From the NCBI RefSeq assembly GCF_018130695.1, contig NZ_JAFCJX010000005.1, forward strand, positions 248,001 to 312,000: DNA of 64,000 bases, written 5' to 3'. Shown piece by piece: positions 1 to 12,001 of the stretch (position 1 is its first letter; each line of letters begins with the position of its first letter). The notes under the pieces are model-generated. The model saw nothing but the letters and a program-made list of their open reading frames with translations. It made no database searches and was not told where the DNA came from. The translations under genes were made by a program, and so were the position numbers. This stretch comes from Bradyrhizobium jicamae (GTDB taxonomy: Bacteria; Pseudomonadota; Alphaproteobacteria; Rhizobiales; Xanthobacteraceae).

Positions 1-410
1 GGATCGACGAAGGTCTTCAGGCCGACCTTGGAGATCACGCCGGGGCCGCGCGAGGCGATGTTGCGATAGAGGTGGGAGATGCAGCCGAGCGGCAGGTTAT
101 AGGCCTCGATCCGGTTGGCCAGCGCGAGCTCGCCGAGCTTGGGCACCAGCGCCCAGTGGCCGCCGACCACGCGCTTGAGGAGGCCGTCATGGGCGAGCCG
201 GTTGAGGCCACGGTCGGCGGCATCGCCGGGCGCGGCGGCGAACATCAGCGTCAGGTCGGAGGGATGGCGGGTCTCGCGAAAGCGCTTTTCCAGTGCGATC
301 AGGAGTTCGTCGGGCGTGCCGATGCCGACGAAGCCGGAGGTGCAGACCGTGTCGCGATCCCTGATGATGGCGACCGCCTCATCCGCAGTAACGATCTTGT
401 CTTTCGTCAT
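1..410 (-). CDS. Acyl-CoA:acid CoA-transferase, propionate CoA-transferase type (C-terminal part outside window)
   Basis: Only the first 136 codons are present. The N-terminus has the family I CoA-transferase start: a TADEAV stretch, then a small-residue turn (TSGFVGIGTPDELL) and a GGHW motif in the ADP-like binding fold. It matches the fused alpha/beta PCT/YdiF type, which moves CoA from acetyl- or propionyl-CoA to short acids, including hydroxy acids. It directly follows phaC on the same strand, so it may supply hydroxyacyl-CoA to the polyester synthase (inference). The ATG at 410 has an AGGGA eight bases upstream, and this RBS/start segment is tandemly duplicated. Substrate cannot be read from this part. 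Another family I CoA-transferase is the main alternative. Confidence 0.8.
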   Translation of the reverse strand, partial: MTKDKIVTADEAVAIIRDRDTVCTSGFVGIGTPDELLIALEKRFRETRHPSDLTLMFAAAPGDAADRGLNRLAHDGLLKRVVGGHWALVPKLGELALANRIEAYNLPLGCISHLYRNIASRGPGVISKVGLKTFVD

Positions 411-448
411 CGCACTGGTCCCTGGGTCATCGCACTAGTCCCTGGCTG
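409..448 (-). repeat. 20-bp tandem duplication spanning the phaC stop and CoA-transferase start
   Basis: Two copies of a 20-base unit differ at one base and lie head to tail. Read on the minus strand, the first copy contains the phaC TAG stop (CAGGGACTAG) and an ATG. The second contains CAGGGACCAG and the ATG of the CoA-transferase gene. The ATG in the first copy opens a seven-codon reading frame (MTQGPVR) whose TGA overlaps the second ATG, so the duplication makes a potential mini-cistron for coupled translation. Confidence 0.8.
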
Positions 449-1532
449 CGAGCCACGCCGATATGCCCTTGCTGAGCGAGCCCTGCGACTTGCTCGACAC
501 GAACAGGCCGACATGGCCGCCGGGCAACTCGATCTCCGAATAGTCCGTGGTGCCGACATGGACGCCGAGCGCGCGCGAGCAGGTCGGCGGGATGATATGG
601 TCGTTGAGCGCGAACACGTTGAGCACCGGCGCGGTGAGCTTCGACAGATCGACGCGCCGTCCATTCAGCTCGAACTCGCCCTTCACCAGCTTGTTGTCCT
701 GGTAGAGGTCCTTCAGCCACTGCTTGGCCGCCTCGCCCGGATGCGCCGGCCGGTCGGCGAGCCATTTCTCCATCCGCAAGAAATTCATCAGCTTGGCTTC
801 GTCGTCGACGACATCGATCAGATCGACGTTGTATTTGGTCAGCGAGCGCATCGGCGTCATCAGGGAAAACACCGAGCTCATGAACTCGCCGGGCAGCCCG
901 CCATGGGTATCGACCAGCTTGTCGATGTCTGATCTCTCGAGGCTGCGGGTCCAGAGGTTGAGGAAGCCGTGATGGGTGTCGGGATCGTCGCGGTCGGCGT
1001 GGAAATCGATCGGCGTGATGGTCAGCACCAGGCCTTTGACCTTGTCCGGATGCAGCGCGGCGTAGCAGGTCGTGAACACGCCGCCCTCGCAGATGCCGAG
1101 CAGCATGATCTTGTCATGGCCGGTCTCGCGGCAGACCCGCTCCACCGCGGCGTGGATGTAGTCGTCGACATAGTCGTCGATGGTCAGCCAGCGTTCGGTG
1201 CGGTTGGGTTGGCCCCAGTCGACCAGCCAGAGATCGAGCCCTTGGCCCAGCAGGCTGCGGACCAGCGAGCGGTCCTCCTGCAGATCGGCCATGGTGTATC
1301 GACCGATCAATCCGTAGGCGAGCAGCACCGGCGTCTTGACCTTCTGCTCGACGAGCGGCGTGTAGCGGAACAGTTCGACCTTGTCGCGGCGCATCACCAG
1401 CGTCTTCGGCGTCGCGCCGACATCGACGTCATCGTCCTTGATTTCAGACAACAGCTTGCCGGCCTTCAACATCTTGTCGGTCATCTCGGCAAACGGACTG
1501 GTCGCGCTCCAGCTCTGCTTCTCGCTGCTCAT
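435..1532 (-). CDS. phaC: Class III polyhydroxyalkanoate synthase, catalytic subunit PhaC
   Basis: Polymerises hydroxyacyl-CoA thioesters into intracellular polyester granules, together with PhaE. The 365-residue alpha/beta hydrolase has the PHA-synthase lipase-like box GICEGG with nucleophile Cys148, Asp311 in FALNDHIIPP, and His340 in PGGHVGLF. This is the complete Cys-Asp-His triad. Length fits class III (about 355 residues), not class I (about 590). The ATG overlaps the phaE stop by four bases, so the two are translationally coupled. Class III enzymes favour short-chain substrates, and several accept 4-hydroxybutyryl-CoA. The 4HB link here is inference from the neighbours. Confidence 0.93.
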   Translation of the reverse strand: MSSEKQSWSATSPFAEMTDKMLKAGKLLSEIKDDDVDVGATPKTLVMRRDKVELFRYTPLVEQKVKTPVLLAYGLIGRYTMADLQEDRSLVRSLLGQGLDLWLVDWGQPNRTERWLTIDDYVDDYIHAAVERVCRETGHDKIMLLGICEGGVFTTCYAALHPDKVKGLVLTITPIDFHADRDDPDTHHGFLNLWTRSLERSDIDKLVDTHGGLPGEFMSSVFSLMTPMRSLTKYNVDLIDVVDDEAKLMNFLRMEKWLADRPAHPGEAAKQWLKDLYQDNKLVKGEFELNGRRVDLSKLTAPVLNVFALNDHIIPPTCSRALGVHVGTTDYSEIELPGGHVGLFVSSKSQGSLSKGISAWLAARD

Positions 1533-2194
1533 GTGGTCCCCCGCGATCCCGCCTCGACCCGACGCTCGAGCGCCCGCACCTCGCGCCGGAGCTCGGTGAG
1601 CTGGCGTGTCACCTCGTCGAAGTCGCGCTGGGTCGGCATGCCCAACATGGCGGCGATGGCGTCCGAGATCTCGGACTGCCGCGCGCGAAACTCGGTCGCC
1701 GCCTGCAGCAATTGCTTCTGCACGACCAGGAATTCCTCGGTGCGCTGATTGGCGATCAGCTCTTCGTTGGCGAGCTCATTCCAGGCGCCGAGCTGCGCGC
1801 GCCAGCCGCCGCTCCTGACCTTTTCGTCGGGCGGCCGCGCCCCGAATTGCTCGGCGGCACGCATCCAGGGCTTGGCGGCCACCATTTGATAGGCTGCGAG
1901 CTTGCCTTGCAGCTCGTTCCAGGCCGCCGTCAGATTGGCGAGCTTGCGGTCGAAATCCATGACGTCGGCCAGCCGTGGCCCCTTGGCCATGCGCTCGATG
2001 GCTTCGGCGAGATCGTTGCCGGCGGTCATGCCGAAGCCGCTCTCGGCGGCGCGCTTCATGATGAAGGGCAGCATCGAGCTCGACCAGGTCTCGCCGGCAT
2101 TCACCGAGACGTCGGCCATCCGTCGCCACTGCTCGCTCCACTGTGCGATCGTATCGCTCAGCGCGTCGGTATGGCTCTTGGCATTTTCCATCAT
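1529..2194 (-). CDS. phaE: PHA synthase subunit PhaE
   Basis: Accessory subunit that forms the active class III synthase with PhaC. The 221-residue protein is mostly helical and charged. It contains a Trp-rich N-terminus (QWSEQWRRM), a central segment (WNELANEELIANQRTEEFL), and a C-terminal coiled coil (about residues 190-218, LTELRREVRALERRVE). All are typical of the PhaE family. It is shorter than classical PhaE (about 360) and nearer the size of class IV PhaR, but the PhaC partner is class III-like. It lies immediately upstream of phaC with a four-base overlap. Confidence 0.85.
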   Translation of the reverse strand: MMENAKSHTDALSDTIAQWSEQWRRMADVSVNAGETWSSSMLPFIMKRAAESGFGMTAGNDLAEAIERMAKGPRLADVMDFDRKLANLTAAWNELQGKLAAYQMVAAKPWMRAAEQFGARPPDEKVRSGGWRAQLGAWNELANEELIANQRTEEFLVVQKQLLQAATEFRARQSEISDAIAAMLGMPTQRDFDEVTRQLTELRREVRALERRVEAGSRGTT

Positions 2195-2248
2195 CGATTC
2201 CGTTCGGTCTTCGATCCCAACTCAACTCGGCAACAATCAGTCACGGCG

Positions 2249-3571
2249 CTACACGCGCCCGTCGCCCTCGAGATATCCGTGGCGCCGCGTATCGGGCATC
2301 ACGAACGATCCGATCAGCGCAACGCCGGCCAGGGCCGCGACATAATAGAAGAACACCTGCTCATAGCCCGACGACTTGAACGACAGCGCGACATATTCGG
2401 CGGTGCCGCCGAACAGCGCGTTGGCAATGGCGTAGGGCAGACCGACGCCGAGGGCGCGGACCTCCGCCGGAAACAGCTCCGCCTTCACGACGCCGCTGAT
2501 CGACGTGTAGAAGCAGGCGATCAGCAGCGCGCTCATCACAAGCGCGAACACGACATAGAGATTGGTCGTCCCCGGCAGGGCCAGCATGATCGGCACCGTG
2601 GCCAGCGCAGCGAGCGTGCCGAAGCACAGCAGATTGTTGCGACGCCCGATCCGGTCGGACAGCATACCGAATGCCGGCTGCATCAGCATGAAGACAACAA
2701 GCGCGCAGGTCATCAGCGTGCTAACCGTCCTGGCATCGATCTTGACCGAATTCACCAGGAATTTCTGCATGTAGGTCGTCATCGAATAGAAATACAGCGA
2801 CCCGCCCATGGTCAGCGCGAAGGTGATGAAGAGCGCACGCTTGTGCTGCAGCAGCGCACTGATCGAACCGGCCTCCTTGTGGTGCGCCGCCTCCGCCGAG
2901 ATCGTCTCCTTTAGCGAGCGACGCAGATACAGCGCAACGATCGCCGCCACCGCGCCGACCGCGAAGGGAATGCGCCAGCCCCAGGCCTTGAGGTCGGCGT
3001 CCGAGAGCGTCTGCTGCAGCGACACCAGCACGAGCAGCGCGAGCAACTGCCCGCCGACCAGGGTCACGTACTGGAACGACGAATAGAAGCCGCGGTTCCC
3101 CTTGATCGCGATTTCGCTCATATAGGTCGCGGCCGTGCCGTATTCACCGCCGACCGAAAGCCCCTGCGCAAGCCGCGCGACCAGCAGGAGAGCCGGCGCC
3201 AGCGCACCGATCGTCTCGTAGGTCGGAAGCAGCGCGATCATCAGCGATCCCGCGCACATCAACAGCACGGAGATCACCATGGAGTTCTTGCGGCCGTGAC
3301 GGTCCGCGATCCATCCGAACAGCCAGCCGCCGAGCGGACGCATGAAAAAGCCGACCGCGAAGATGCCGGCGGTCGCCAGCAACTGGCTGGTCGCATCGCC
3401 CGAGGGGAAGAAGGCGCCGGCGAAATAGATCGACGTGAAGGCGTAGGCGTAGAAGTCGTACCACTCCACGAGATTGCCCGACGACGCCGCGACAATCGCC
3501 ACGACGCGCTGCCTTGTGTCGGCAGCCTGGCCTGCGCGATCCATCGCTCCAGCCTCGGAGATCGTGCTCAT
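2249..3571 (-). CDS. kgtP: Alpha-ketoglutarate permease, MHS-family MFS symporter
   Basis: Proton-coupled 12-helix transporter of the metabolite:H+ symporter family. From memory of E. coli KgtP, the resemblance runs end to end. Shared segments include [17 protein letters not shown] near the start, the [15 protein letters not shown] loop, [16 protein letters not shown], and [19 protein letters not shown] near the C-terminus. I place the start at the ATG preceded by GGGAGGGACGAGG, giving 440 residues; a 32-codon upstream extension exists but is unlikely. It sits between phaE and an iron-containing alcohol dehydrogenase, so 2-oxoglutarate is probably an entry metabolite of this gene block (inference). 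Other dicarboxylates remain possible. Confidence 0.85.
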   Translation of the reverse strand: MSTISEAGAMDRAGQAADTRQRVVAIVAASSGNLVEWYDFYAYAFTSIYFAGAFFPSGDATSQLLATAGIFAVGFFMRPLGGWLFGWIADRHGRKNSMVISVLLMCAGSLMIALLPTYETIGALAPALLLVARLAQGLSVGGEYGTAATYMSEIAIKGNRGFYSSFQYVTLVGGQLLALLVLVSLQQTLSDADLKAWGWRIPFAVGAVAAIVALYLRRSLKETISAEAAHHKEAGSISALLQHKRALFITFALTMGGSLYFYSMTTYMQKFLVNSVKIDARTVSTLMTCALVVFMLMQPAFGMLSDRIGRRNNLLCFGTLAALATVPIMLALPGTTNLYVVFALVMSALLIACFYTSISGVVKAELFPAEVRALGVGLPYAIANALFGGTAEYVALSFKSSGYEQVFFYYVAALAGVALIGSFVMPDTRRHGYLEGDGRV

Positions 3572-3623
3572 CCTCGTCCCTCCCCGGTTTACACCACGAC
3601 CATGCTTCTTGCCGGATCGGGCG

Positions 3624-4799
3624 TCAGGCGGCAGCCCTGTTGCCAAAGGCCTCGGTGTAGATTGCAAGCGCGTCCTCGAACTTCAGCTCGCGCGGATTGT
3701 TGACGAGCAGGCGGGTCTGCTTCATCGCATCCTCGGCGAGCTTGTTCAGGTCGCCTGCCGTGATGCCGACGTCGGCGAGCGAGGGCGGCACCTTGCAGTC
3801 GCGGCAGATCGCGGCCATCGCATCGACGAACAGCCGCGCCTTCTGCGGGACCGTCAGCCCTTCGGTACGGCTGTCCACGATCGGCGCCAGCTCGGCGTAG
3901 AGGGCTTCGGCTTCCGGCAGGTTGAAGCGAAGCACCTGGCTCAGCACCAGCGCGTTGGACAGGCCGTGCGGCACATGGAAGATCGCGCCGATCGGATAGG
4001 CCAGCGCATGGACGGCCGCGACCGGTGCATTGGCAAAGGCCATGCCGGCCAGCATCGAGCCCAGCAGCATCTGCGAGCGGGCCTCGAGGTCGCTGCCATC
4101 CTCGCAGACGCGGCGCACATTGGCCGACAGCAGCGCGAGCGCCTGGCGCGCCAGCTGGTCGGACATCGGGTTCTTCTTCACCTTGCTGGTATAGGCCTCG
4201 ATCGCATGCACCATGGCGTCGATGCCGGTCGCGGCGGTGACGGAGGCCGGCAGCCCCAGCGTCAGCTCGGGATCGAGGATCGCCCAGTCCGGAATCAGAA
4301 CCGGCGAGACCACGCCCTTCTTCTCCGTGGTCGGCGTGGTGACGATCGCGATCGGCGTCACCTCCGAGCCGGTGCCGGCGGTGGTCGGCACCAGCAGCAG
4401 CGGCAGGCGCTTGCCCTTGGCGAGGCCGACGCCGTAAATGTCGTCAAGCCGATCCGGCGTTTTGGCGAGATAGGCGACGAGCTTGGCGGTATCGAGTGCG
4501 CTGCCGCCGCCGATCGAAAGCACGAGCTCGATCTTGTTGGCCTGGCAGGCCGCAACCGCCGCCTCCACGACATGGGACGGCGGATCGGCGACGACGTCAT
4601 CGAACACGACGACCTCGATCCCGGCTTCGACTAGCGAGGCCTCGGCGCCCCTGGTCAGCCCCACGCCACGGACGCCCTTGTCGGTCACCAGCATCACGCG
4701 CTTGGCGCCGTAGCTGGCGACCAGCTCGTCGATTTTCCGCGACGCGCCCGGCTCGAACAGGATGTTCGCCGGCGCCTGGAAGGTGAATTTTCCGATCAT
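3624..4799 (-). CDS. Iron-containing alcohol dehydrogenase (candidate 4-hydroxybutyrate dehydrogenase)
   Basis: Group III metal-dependent alcohol dehydrogenase, 391 residues. The NAD(P)-binding [10 protein letters not shown] motif and the metal ligands in [10 protein letters not shown] and [15 protein letters not shown] are intact. [12 protein letters not shown] is also typical. The ATG is preceded by AGAGGAG; a longer frame upstream lacks a better site. The family includes bacterial 4-hydroxybutyrate dehydrogenases (succinic semialdehyde reductases), lactaldehyde reductases and butanol dehydrogenases. Location between a ThDP 2-oxoacid enzyme and the PHA synthase genes makes reduction of succinic semialdehyde to 4-hydroxybutyrate an attractive guess. 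Sequence alone does not fix the substrate. Confidence 0.88.
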   Translation of the reverse strand: MIGKFTFQAPANILFEPGASRKIDELVASYGAKRVMLVTDKGVRGVGLTRGAEASLVEAGIEVVVFDDVVADPPSHVVEAAVAACQANKIELVLSIGGGSALDTAKLVAYLAKTPDRLDDIYGVGLAKGKRLPLLLVPTTAGTGSEVTPIAIVTTPTTEKKGVVSPVLIPDWAILDPELTLGLPASVTAATGIDAMVHAIEAYTSKVKKNPMSDQLARQALALLSANVRRVCEDGSDLEARSQMLLGSMLAGMAFANAPVAAVHALAYPIGAIFHVPHGLSNALVLSQVLRFNLPEAEALYAELAPIVDSRTEGLTVPQKARLFVDAMAAICRDCKVPPSLADVGITAGDLNKLAEDAMKQTRLLVNNPRELKFEDALAIYTEAFGNRAAA

Positions 4800-4904
4800 G
4801 TTTCGCTCCTCTTGGTCTCGCCGGCGCAGCATGGTGGCGGGGACGCCGCCGACCGGGACCTCGGCAGGGAGGTCCCGGTCGCACGCCCCCACATCGTTCT
4901 CTTG

Positions 4905-6557
4905 TCAGGACGGCTCGACGCCGAGCTTGCGATTGCGCAGCTCCTCGACCAGCACGCGGATGTTCTCGGAGTAGTCGATTGCGACGTCGACAAGATGCAC
5001 GCCGCCGCCCTTGAAGGCGGATTCCAGCGTCGGCAGCAGCCCGTCGACCGAGGTGACGCGCGAGCCCTTGGCGCCGTAGGACTCGGCATAGCGGACGAAG
5101 TCCGGATTGCCGAAGGTGAGGCCGAAATCCGCGAAAGCATCGACCGCCTGCTTCCAGCGGATCATGCCGTAGGCGCCGTCGTTGAGGATCAGCACCACCA
5201 GATTGAGCTTGAGGCGGACCGCCGTCTCCAGCTCCTGGCTGTTCATCATGAAGCCGCCGTCGCCGCAGATCGCCATCACGCGGCGCTCTGGATAGAGCAT
5301 CGCCGCCATCATCGCTGACGGCAGGCCGGCGCCCATGGTGGCGAGCGCGTTGTCGAGCAGCAGCGTGTTGGCGACATAGGTGCGGTAGTTGCGCGCGAAC
5401 CAGATCTTGTACATGCCGTTGTCGAGCGCGACGATGCCGTTCTCGGGGATGACCTGGCGGATGTCATGAACCAGACGCTGCGGCGTCACCGGCCAGCGGC
5501 TCTCGGTGGCGCGGTCGGTGATGCGGCTGAGGATGCCTTCGCGGAGCGGCAGCAGCGCCTTGGCGTTCGGCAGCCGGCCTTCGAGCCGGTCGGCCAGCAA
5601 CTCGAGGCTCGGACCGACGTCGCCGACCACCTCGGCATCCGGGAAGTAGACCTGCTCCACGGTCGCCGGCGTGTAGCTGACATGGATCACCTGCGGCCCC
5701 TTCGGGCCCATGATAAAGGGCGGCTTCTCCACGGTGTCGTGGCCGATGGCAATGATCAGATCGGCCTCGTCGATCGCCTCATGCACATAGTCGCGCTCGG
5801 ACAACGCGGCCGTGCCCATGTAGAGGTTGGTGCCGCCGGGCACGGTGCCCTTGCCCATCTGCGTGGTGAAGAACGGAATGCCGGTGCGGCGCACGAAACC
5901 GGCGATGCCGAAGGTCGACCGCGGACGGCTCGCCGCGGCAGCCAGCATGATCAGCGGCTTCTTCGCCGCCAGGATCATCTCGGCGGCGCGATCGAGTGCC
6001 GCGCGGTGCGCGACCGGAATCTCGATCGGATGGATCGGCACCATCGAGACCGGCTCGACCTCGTCGCCGGCGATATCCTCAGGCAGCTCAAGCAGCACCG
6101 GGCCCGGCCGCTCCTCCATCGCGATACGGAAGGAATCGCGCACCAGGGTCGGGATGCTGGCGGCGCTGACGATCTGCCGGGACAGTTTGGTCAGCGGCTT
6201 CATCGACGCGATCACGTCGACGATCTGGAAGCGCGCCTGCCGGCTGCTCATGATCGCCTTCTGGCCGGTGATCATCACCATCGGCATCGCGCCGAGATGG
6301 GCATAGGCCGCGCCCGTCGAGAAGTTCAGCGCGCCAGGACCGAGCGTCGAGATGCACACGCCGGGCCGTCCCGTGAGCCGCCCATGCGTTGCCGCCATGA
6401 ACGCCGCCGCCTGCTCGTGGCGGGTCAAGACCAGCTGGATCTTCGAATTGCGCAGGGACTCGACGACGTCGAGATTTTCCTCACCCGGCACGCCAAAGAT
6501 CCGGTCGACGCCTTCATGCTCCAATGCCTGGACCACAAGGTCAGAGCCCTTTACCAT
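4905..6557 (-). CDS. ThDP-dependent enzyme of the AlsS / 2-oxoglutarate decarboxylase type, annotated by similarity as acetolactate synthase
   Basis: A 550-residue three-domain thiamine-diphosphate enzyme. The N-terminal PYR domain carries the catalytic glutamate Glu48 (LTRHEQAAAF) and GRPGVCISTLGPGA. The C-terminal PP domain has the ThDP motif GDGGFMMNSQELETA then LNDGAYGM. No IlvN-type regulatory subunit lies nearby, and the C-terminus (DVAIDYSENI) resembles catabolic AlsS-type enzymes. The cyanobacterial 2-oxoglutarate decarboxylase that yields succinic semialdehyde belongs to this acetolactate-synthase-like group and was first annotated as such. Its neighbours, isocitrate dehydrogenase-like upstream and Fe-ADH downstream, favour 2-oxoglutarate decarboxylation here. 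This is inference, and true acetolactate synthesis is the alternative. Confidence 0.85.
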   Translation of the reverse strand: MVKGSDLVVQALEHEGVDRIFGVPGEENLDVVESLRNSKIQLVLTRHEQAAAFMAATHGRLTGRPGVCISTLGPGALNFSTGAAYAHLGAMPMVMITGQKAIMSSRQARFQIVDVIASMKPLTKLSRQIVSAASIPTLVRDSFRIAMEERPGPVLLELPEDIAGDEVEPVSMVPIHPIEIPVAHRAALDRAAEMILAAKKPLIMLAAAASRPRSTFGIAGFVRRTGIPFFTTQMGKGTVPGGTNLYMGTAALSERDYVHEAIDEADLIIAIGHDTVEKPPFIMGPKGPQVIHVSYTPATVEQVYFPDAEVVGDVGPSLELLADRLEGRLPNAKALLPLREGILSRITDRATESRWPVTPQRLVHDIRQVIPENGIVALDNGMYKIWFARNYRTYVANTLLLDNALATMGAGLPSAMMAAMLYPERRVMAICGDGGFMMNSQELETAVRLKLNLVVLILNDGAYGMIRWKQAVDAFADFGLTFGNPDFVRYAESYGAKGSRVTSVDGLLPTLESAFKGGGVHLVDVAIDYSENIRVLVEELRNRKLGVEPS

Positions 6558-6629
6558 TTATCCACTCCCTGCTGTCGATCGCCCGCGAATGAGACGCCAG
6601 CGCTTCAACCGATCGGTGATTTCAGTTCC

Positions 6630-6651
6630 CGGCCGACGTCACGGTCGGCCG
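6630..6651. other. Intercistronic hairpin
   Basis: Perfect 8-bp inverted repeat (CGGCCGAC / GTCGGCCG) with a six-base loop, in the 126-bp gap between the isocitrate-dehydrogenase-like gene and the ThDP enzyme gene. There is no following U-tract on either strand. An mRNA processing or stability element within the operon is more likely than a terminator. Confidence 0.5.
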
Positions 6652-6683
6652 TACAGTTAAGACCGGCGTTTTGTTTTGTGCAA

Positions 6684-7709
6684 TCACAACGCGAGGCGTT
6701 TGATGATGGCGCCGGCAAAATCCGAGGTCGAGGTCTTGCCGCCGAGATCGGCGGTCCTGACATTGTCGACCTGCAGCGTCTGCTCGATCGCCGTGCGCAG
6801 CCGGCTGGCCAGATCCTCCTTGCCGACATGCTTGAGCATCAGTCCGGCCGCAAGCAGCAGCGCCAGCGGATTGGCGATTCCCTTGCCTGCAATGTCCGGA
6901 GCCGAACCGTGCACCGCTTCGAAGATCGCCGCCTTCGACCCGATATTGGCGCCCGGCGCCATGCCGAGGCCGCCGACGAGACCGGACATCTGGTCGGACA
7001 GGATGTCGCCGAACAGATTGGTGGTCACGATGACGTCGAACTGCCAGGGGTTCATCACGAGCTGCATGGCGCAGGCATCGACGATGCGGTCGTCCATCGC
7101 GATGCGGCCCTCATACTCCTTGGCGATCTCGCGGCCGGCCTGCAGGAACAGCCCGGTCAGCGCCTTCAGCACATTGGCCTTGTGCACCACGGTGACCTTC
7201 TTGCGGCCGTGGGCCAGCGCGTATTCGAAAGCGAAGCGAACGATGCGCCGCGCTTCGGCATGGGTGTTGACGCCCGAGGAGATCGCAACCGCATGCGGAT
7301 CGTCGCCGACCGCGATGAAGTGCTCGAACGCCACGTAGAGGCCCTCGATGTTCTCGCGGATCAGCACGAGGTCGATATCCTCATAGCGCCCACCGGGCAC
7401 CATGGTCTTCACCGGGCGGAGATTGGCGTACAACTCGAATTCTTCGCGCAGGCGGACATTGACCGAGCGGAACCCACCGCCGACCGGCGTGGTCAGCGGG
7501 CCCTTGAGGGCGAGCTTGGTGCGACGGATGCTGTCGATCAGCACGCCCGGCAGCGGATCGCCCGACTTCTCGATGCCGGCCATGCCGCCCTGCTGCACGT
7601 CCCATTCGAACGGCGAACCCAGCGCATCGAGGATGCGCGTCACCGCCGCGGTGATCTCGGGGCCGATCCCGTCACCGGGTATCAAGGTCGCCGGAATTTT
7701 GTCTGACAT
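6684..7709 (-). CDS. NAD-type isocitrate/isopropylmalate-family dehydrogenase, probably isocitrate dehydrogenase
   Basis: Beta-decarboxylating dehydrogenase of 341 residues, the size of NAD-dependent isocitrate and isopropylmalate dehydrogenases. It starts with the family motif LIPGDGIGPEI. Substrate loop SVNVRLREEFELYANLRP carries the Ser-x-Asn pattern typical of isocitrate enzymes rather than the Gly-Leu of isopropylmalate enzymes. It ends with NLFGDILSDQMSGLVGG and FEAVHGSAPDIAGKGIANP. It lies 33 bp downstream of aconitase and upstream of the ThDP enzyme, consistent with converting isocitrate to 2-oxoglutarate. Homoisocitrate or tartrate activity cannot be excluded. It is probably an operon-specific addition to a housekeeping NADP-dependent enzyme elsewhere (inference). 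Confidence 0.85.
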   Translation of the reverse strand: MSDKIPATLIPGDGIGPEITAAVTRILDALGSPFEWDVQQGGMAGIEKSGDPLPGVLIDSIRRTKLALKGPLTTPVGGGFRSVNVRLREEFELYANLRPVKTMVPGGRYEDIDLVLIRENIEGLYVAFEHFIAVGDDPHAVAISSGVNTHAEARRIVRFAFEYALAHGRKKVTVVHKANVLKALTGLFLQAGREIAKEYEGRIAMDDRIVDACAMQLVMNPWQFDVIVTTNLFGDILSDQMSGLVGGLGMAPGANIGSKAAIFEAVHGSAPDIAGKGIANPLALLLAAGLMLKHVGKEDLASRLRTAIEQTLQVDNVRTADLGGKTSTSDFAGAIIKRLAL

Positions 7710-7742
7710 GCTGGTTTCCCCTGTCCTGCTGGTGCTCAGAGA

Positions 7743-10439
<2,697 letters not shown>

Positions 10440-10500
10440 GGGCAAACGATCCTTTCGCGCGGATGGTTCTGGACGGGCATCGGCTTGATCTTTCGGCCGG

Positions 10501-11904
10501 TCACTTGAGATAGCCCATGATGATCAGCACCGCCGTGACAGTGACCGCACCGCCGATGCGGGTCGCGATCTGCGCGAACGGCATCAGCTGCATGCGGTTG
10601 GCGGCGGTGAGGATCGCGACGTCGCCGGTGCCGCCCTGCCCGCTGTGGCAGGCATTCACGATCGCGGTCTCGATCGGGTACATGTTCATGAACTTGCCGA
10701 CCGCAAAGCCTGTCGCCATGATCGTGACCACCGTCGACATGATGGTGATGATGTTGGCGAAGTGGAACGCGGCGACCAGCTTGTCCCACGGCGTCAGCGC
10801 GACGCCGATCGCAAACAGCAGCGGATAGGTCATGTTGGTGCGGACGAATTCGTAGACCACCATGCCGCCCTGCTGCAGCTCCGGCGACACCGCGCGGCTG
10901 AGCTTGGCCAGCACCGCCAGGAACAGCATCGCCACCGGCGCCGGCAGGCCGAACATGTGATGGCAGAGTACACCGAGCAGATAGAGCGTGATTGCGGTGA
11001 GGCCGGCGGCGGCGATCGTGGAGACGCCGACATGGCCGACGCCCTGCTCCTTGCCGCCTTCCTCGTGCACCGCGTGGATGTCGAGCTCGTCATCGCCATG
11101 CGGCTGCAGCCGGCCCTCGCCGGTGAGGTGCGGATATTTCTTGCCGACGAAGTTGAGCGCGCCGGACAGCAGGATCGCAGTCAGGCTGCCCAGCATCACC
11201 GGCGGCAGCACCTCGGCGAACACCTCGCCCTGCGGCACACCGGTCAATGCGGCATAGCCGATCGACAGCGGAATCGCACCCTCGCCGACGCCGCCGGCCA
11301 TGATCGGCACCACGACATAGAAGAAGGTGTGCTTGGCACCGAGGCCGAGCGCGGTGCCAACGAGGGTGCCAACGATGGCGGCAGCGATCGAACCGATCAC
11401 CAGCGGCACGAAGATCTTCAGGAAGCCGCGGATCAGCACCTCTCGGTCCATCGCAAAGATGCTGCCGACGATGATCGAGGCGATGAAGAGGTAGAGGAAG
11501 TTGGTCTGCTTGGTGAAGTCGATGATCGACTTTTCGACCTGCGCCGGGATCAAGTGATAGAACGCCAGCGCCGAGGGAATGAAGGTCGCGAAGATCGCAC
11601 CGGCGCCGATGCTGCGCAGCACGGGAATCCGCTTGCCGATCTCGGCGCAGGTGAAGCCGCCGAGCACCAGCACCACGATCATGGTCGGCCCGTCGGCCTT
11701 GATCTCGCCGGTATAGACCAGCGCGGCCACGAGCACGACGAGCACGGCATAGATCGGGATCGGAATGATGCCGATCCGGATGTCGGTCAGCCGCCACCAG
11801 CCCTCGGGCCAGAAGCGCGTGGCCGTGCCGGCCGAAGTGGAATTGATCGACTGCGCCGCGGTCTCATGATGCGAGGCAATCCCGCCTGCGTCCTGCGAGC
11901 TCAT
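10501..11904 (-). CDS. 2-hydroxycarboxylate transporter family permease (CitS/CitP/MleP type)
   Basis: Secondary transporter for citrate, malate or related 2-hydroxycarboxylates, 467 residues from the ATG preceded by GGGAGGAAAG. Both re-entrant-loop signatures of the 2HCT family are visible: GGVGEG near the middle (VPIMAGGVGEGAIPLS) and GGTGD in the second half (ACHSGQGGTGDVAIL). About eleven hydrophobic segments follow a short cytoplasmic N-terminus, and a charged His-rich linker (DDELDIHAVHEEGGK) separates the two halves, as in the family. It is placed directly before acnA, so citrate is the most likely substrate. A tandem repeat resembling a response-regulator site lies about 120 bp upstream. 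Confidence 0.92.
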   Translation of the reverse strand: MSSQDAGGIASHHETAAQSINSTSAGTATRFWPEGWWRLTDIRIGIIPIPIYAVLVVLVAALVYTGEIKADGPTMIVVLVLGGFTCAEIGKRIPVLRSIGAGAIFATFIPSALAFYHLIPAQVEKSIIDFTKQTNFLYLFIASIIVGSIFAMDREVLIRGFLKIFVPLVIGSIAAAIVGTLVGTALGLGAKHTFFYVVVPIMAGGVGEGAIPLSIGYAALTGVPQGEVFAEVLPPVMLGSLTAILLSGALNFVGKKYPHLTGEGRLQPHGDDELDIHAVHEEGGKEQGVGHVGVSTIAAAGLTAITLYLLGVLCHHMFGLPAPVAMLFLAVLAKLSRAVSPELQQGGMVVYEFVRTNMTYPLLFAIGVALTPWDKLVAAFHFANIITIMSTVVTIMATGFAVGKFMNMYPIETAIVNACHSGQGGTGDVAILTAANRMQLMPFAQIATRIGGAVTVTAVLIIMGYLK

Positions 11905-12001
11905 GTCCGCTTTCCTCCCTGTTGTGGTCTTGCCGGAAGGTGGATCGCCGCCCCGCTCCGCTTCAGGCGGCGCGCGACGAACGTCTGTCCGGTCATTTTG
12001 T

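Noticed and set aside
5466..7706. Plus-strand frame of about 746 codons opposite the ThDP and isocitrate-dehydrogenase-like genes
   Set aside because: Shadow of real minus-strand genes. The translation is low complexity with no family pattern.
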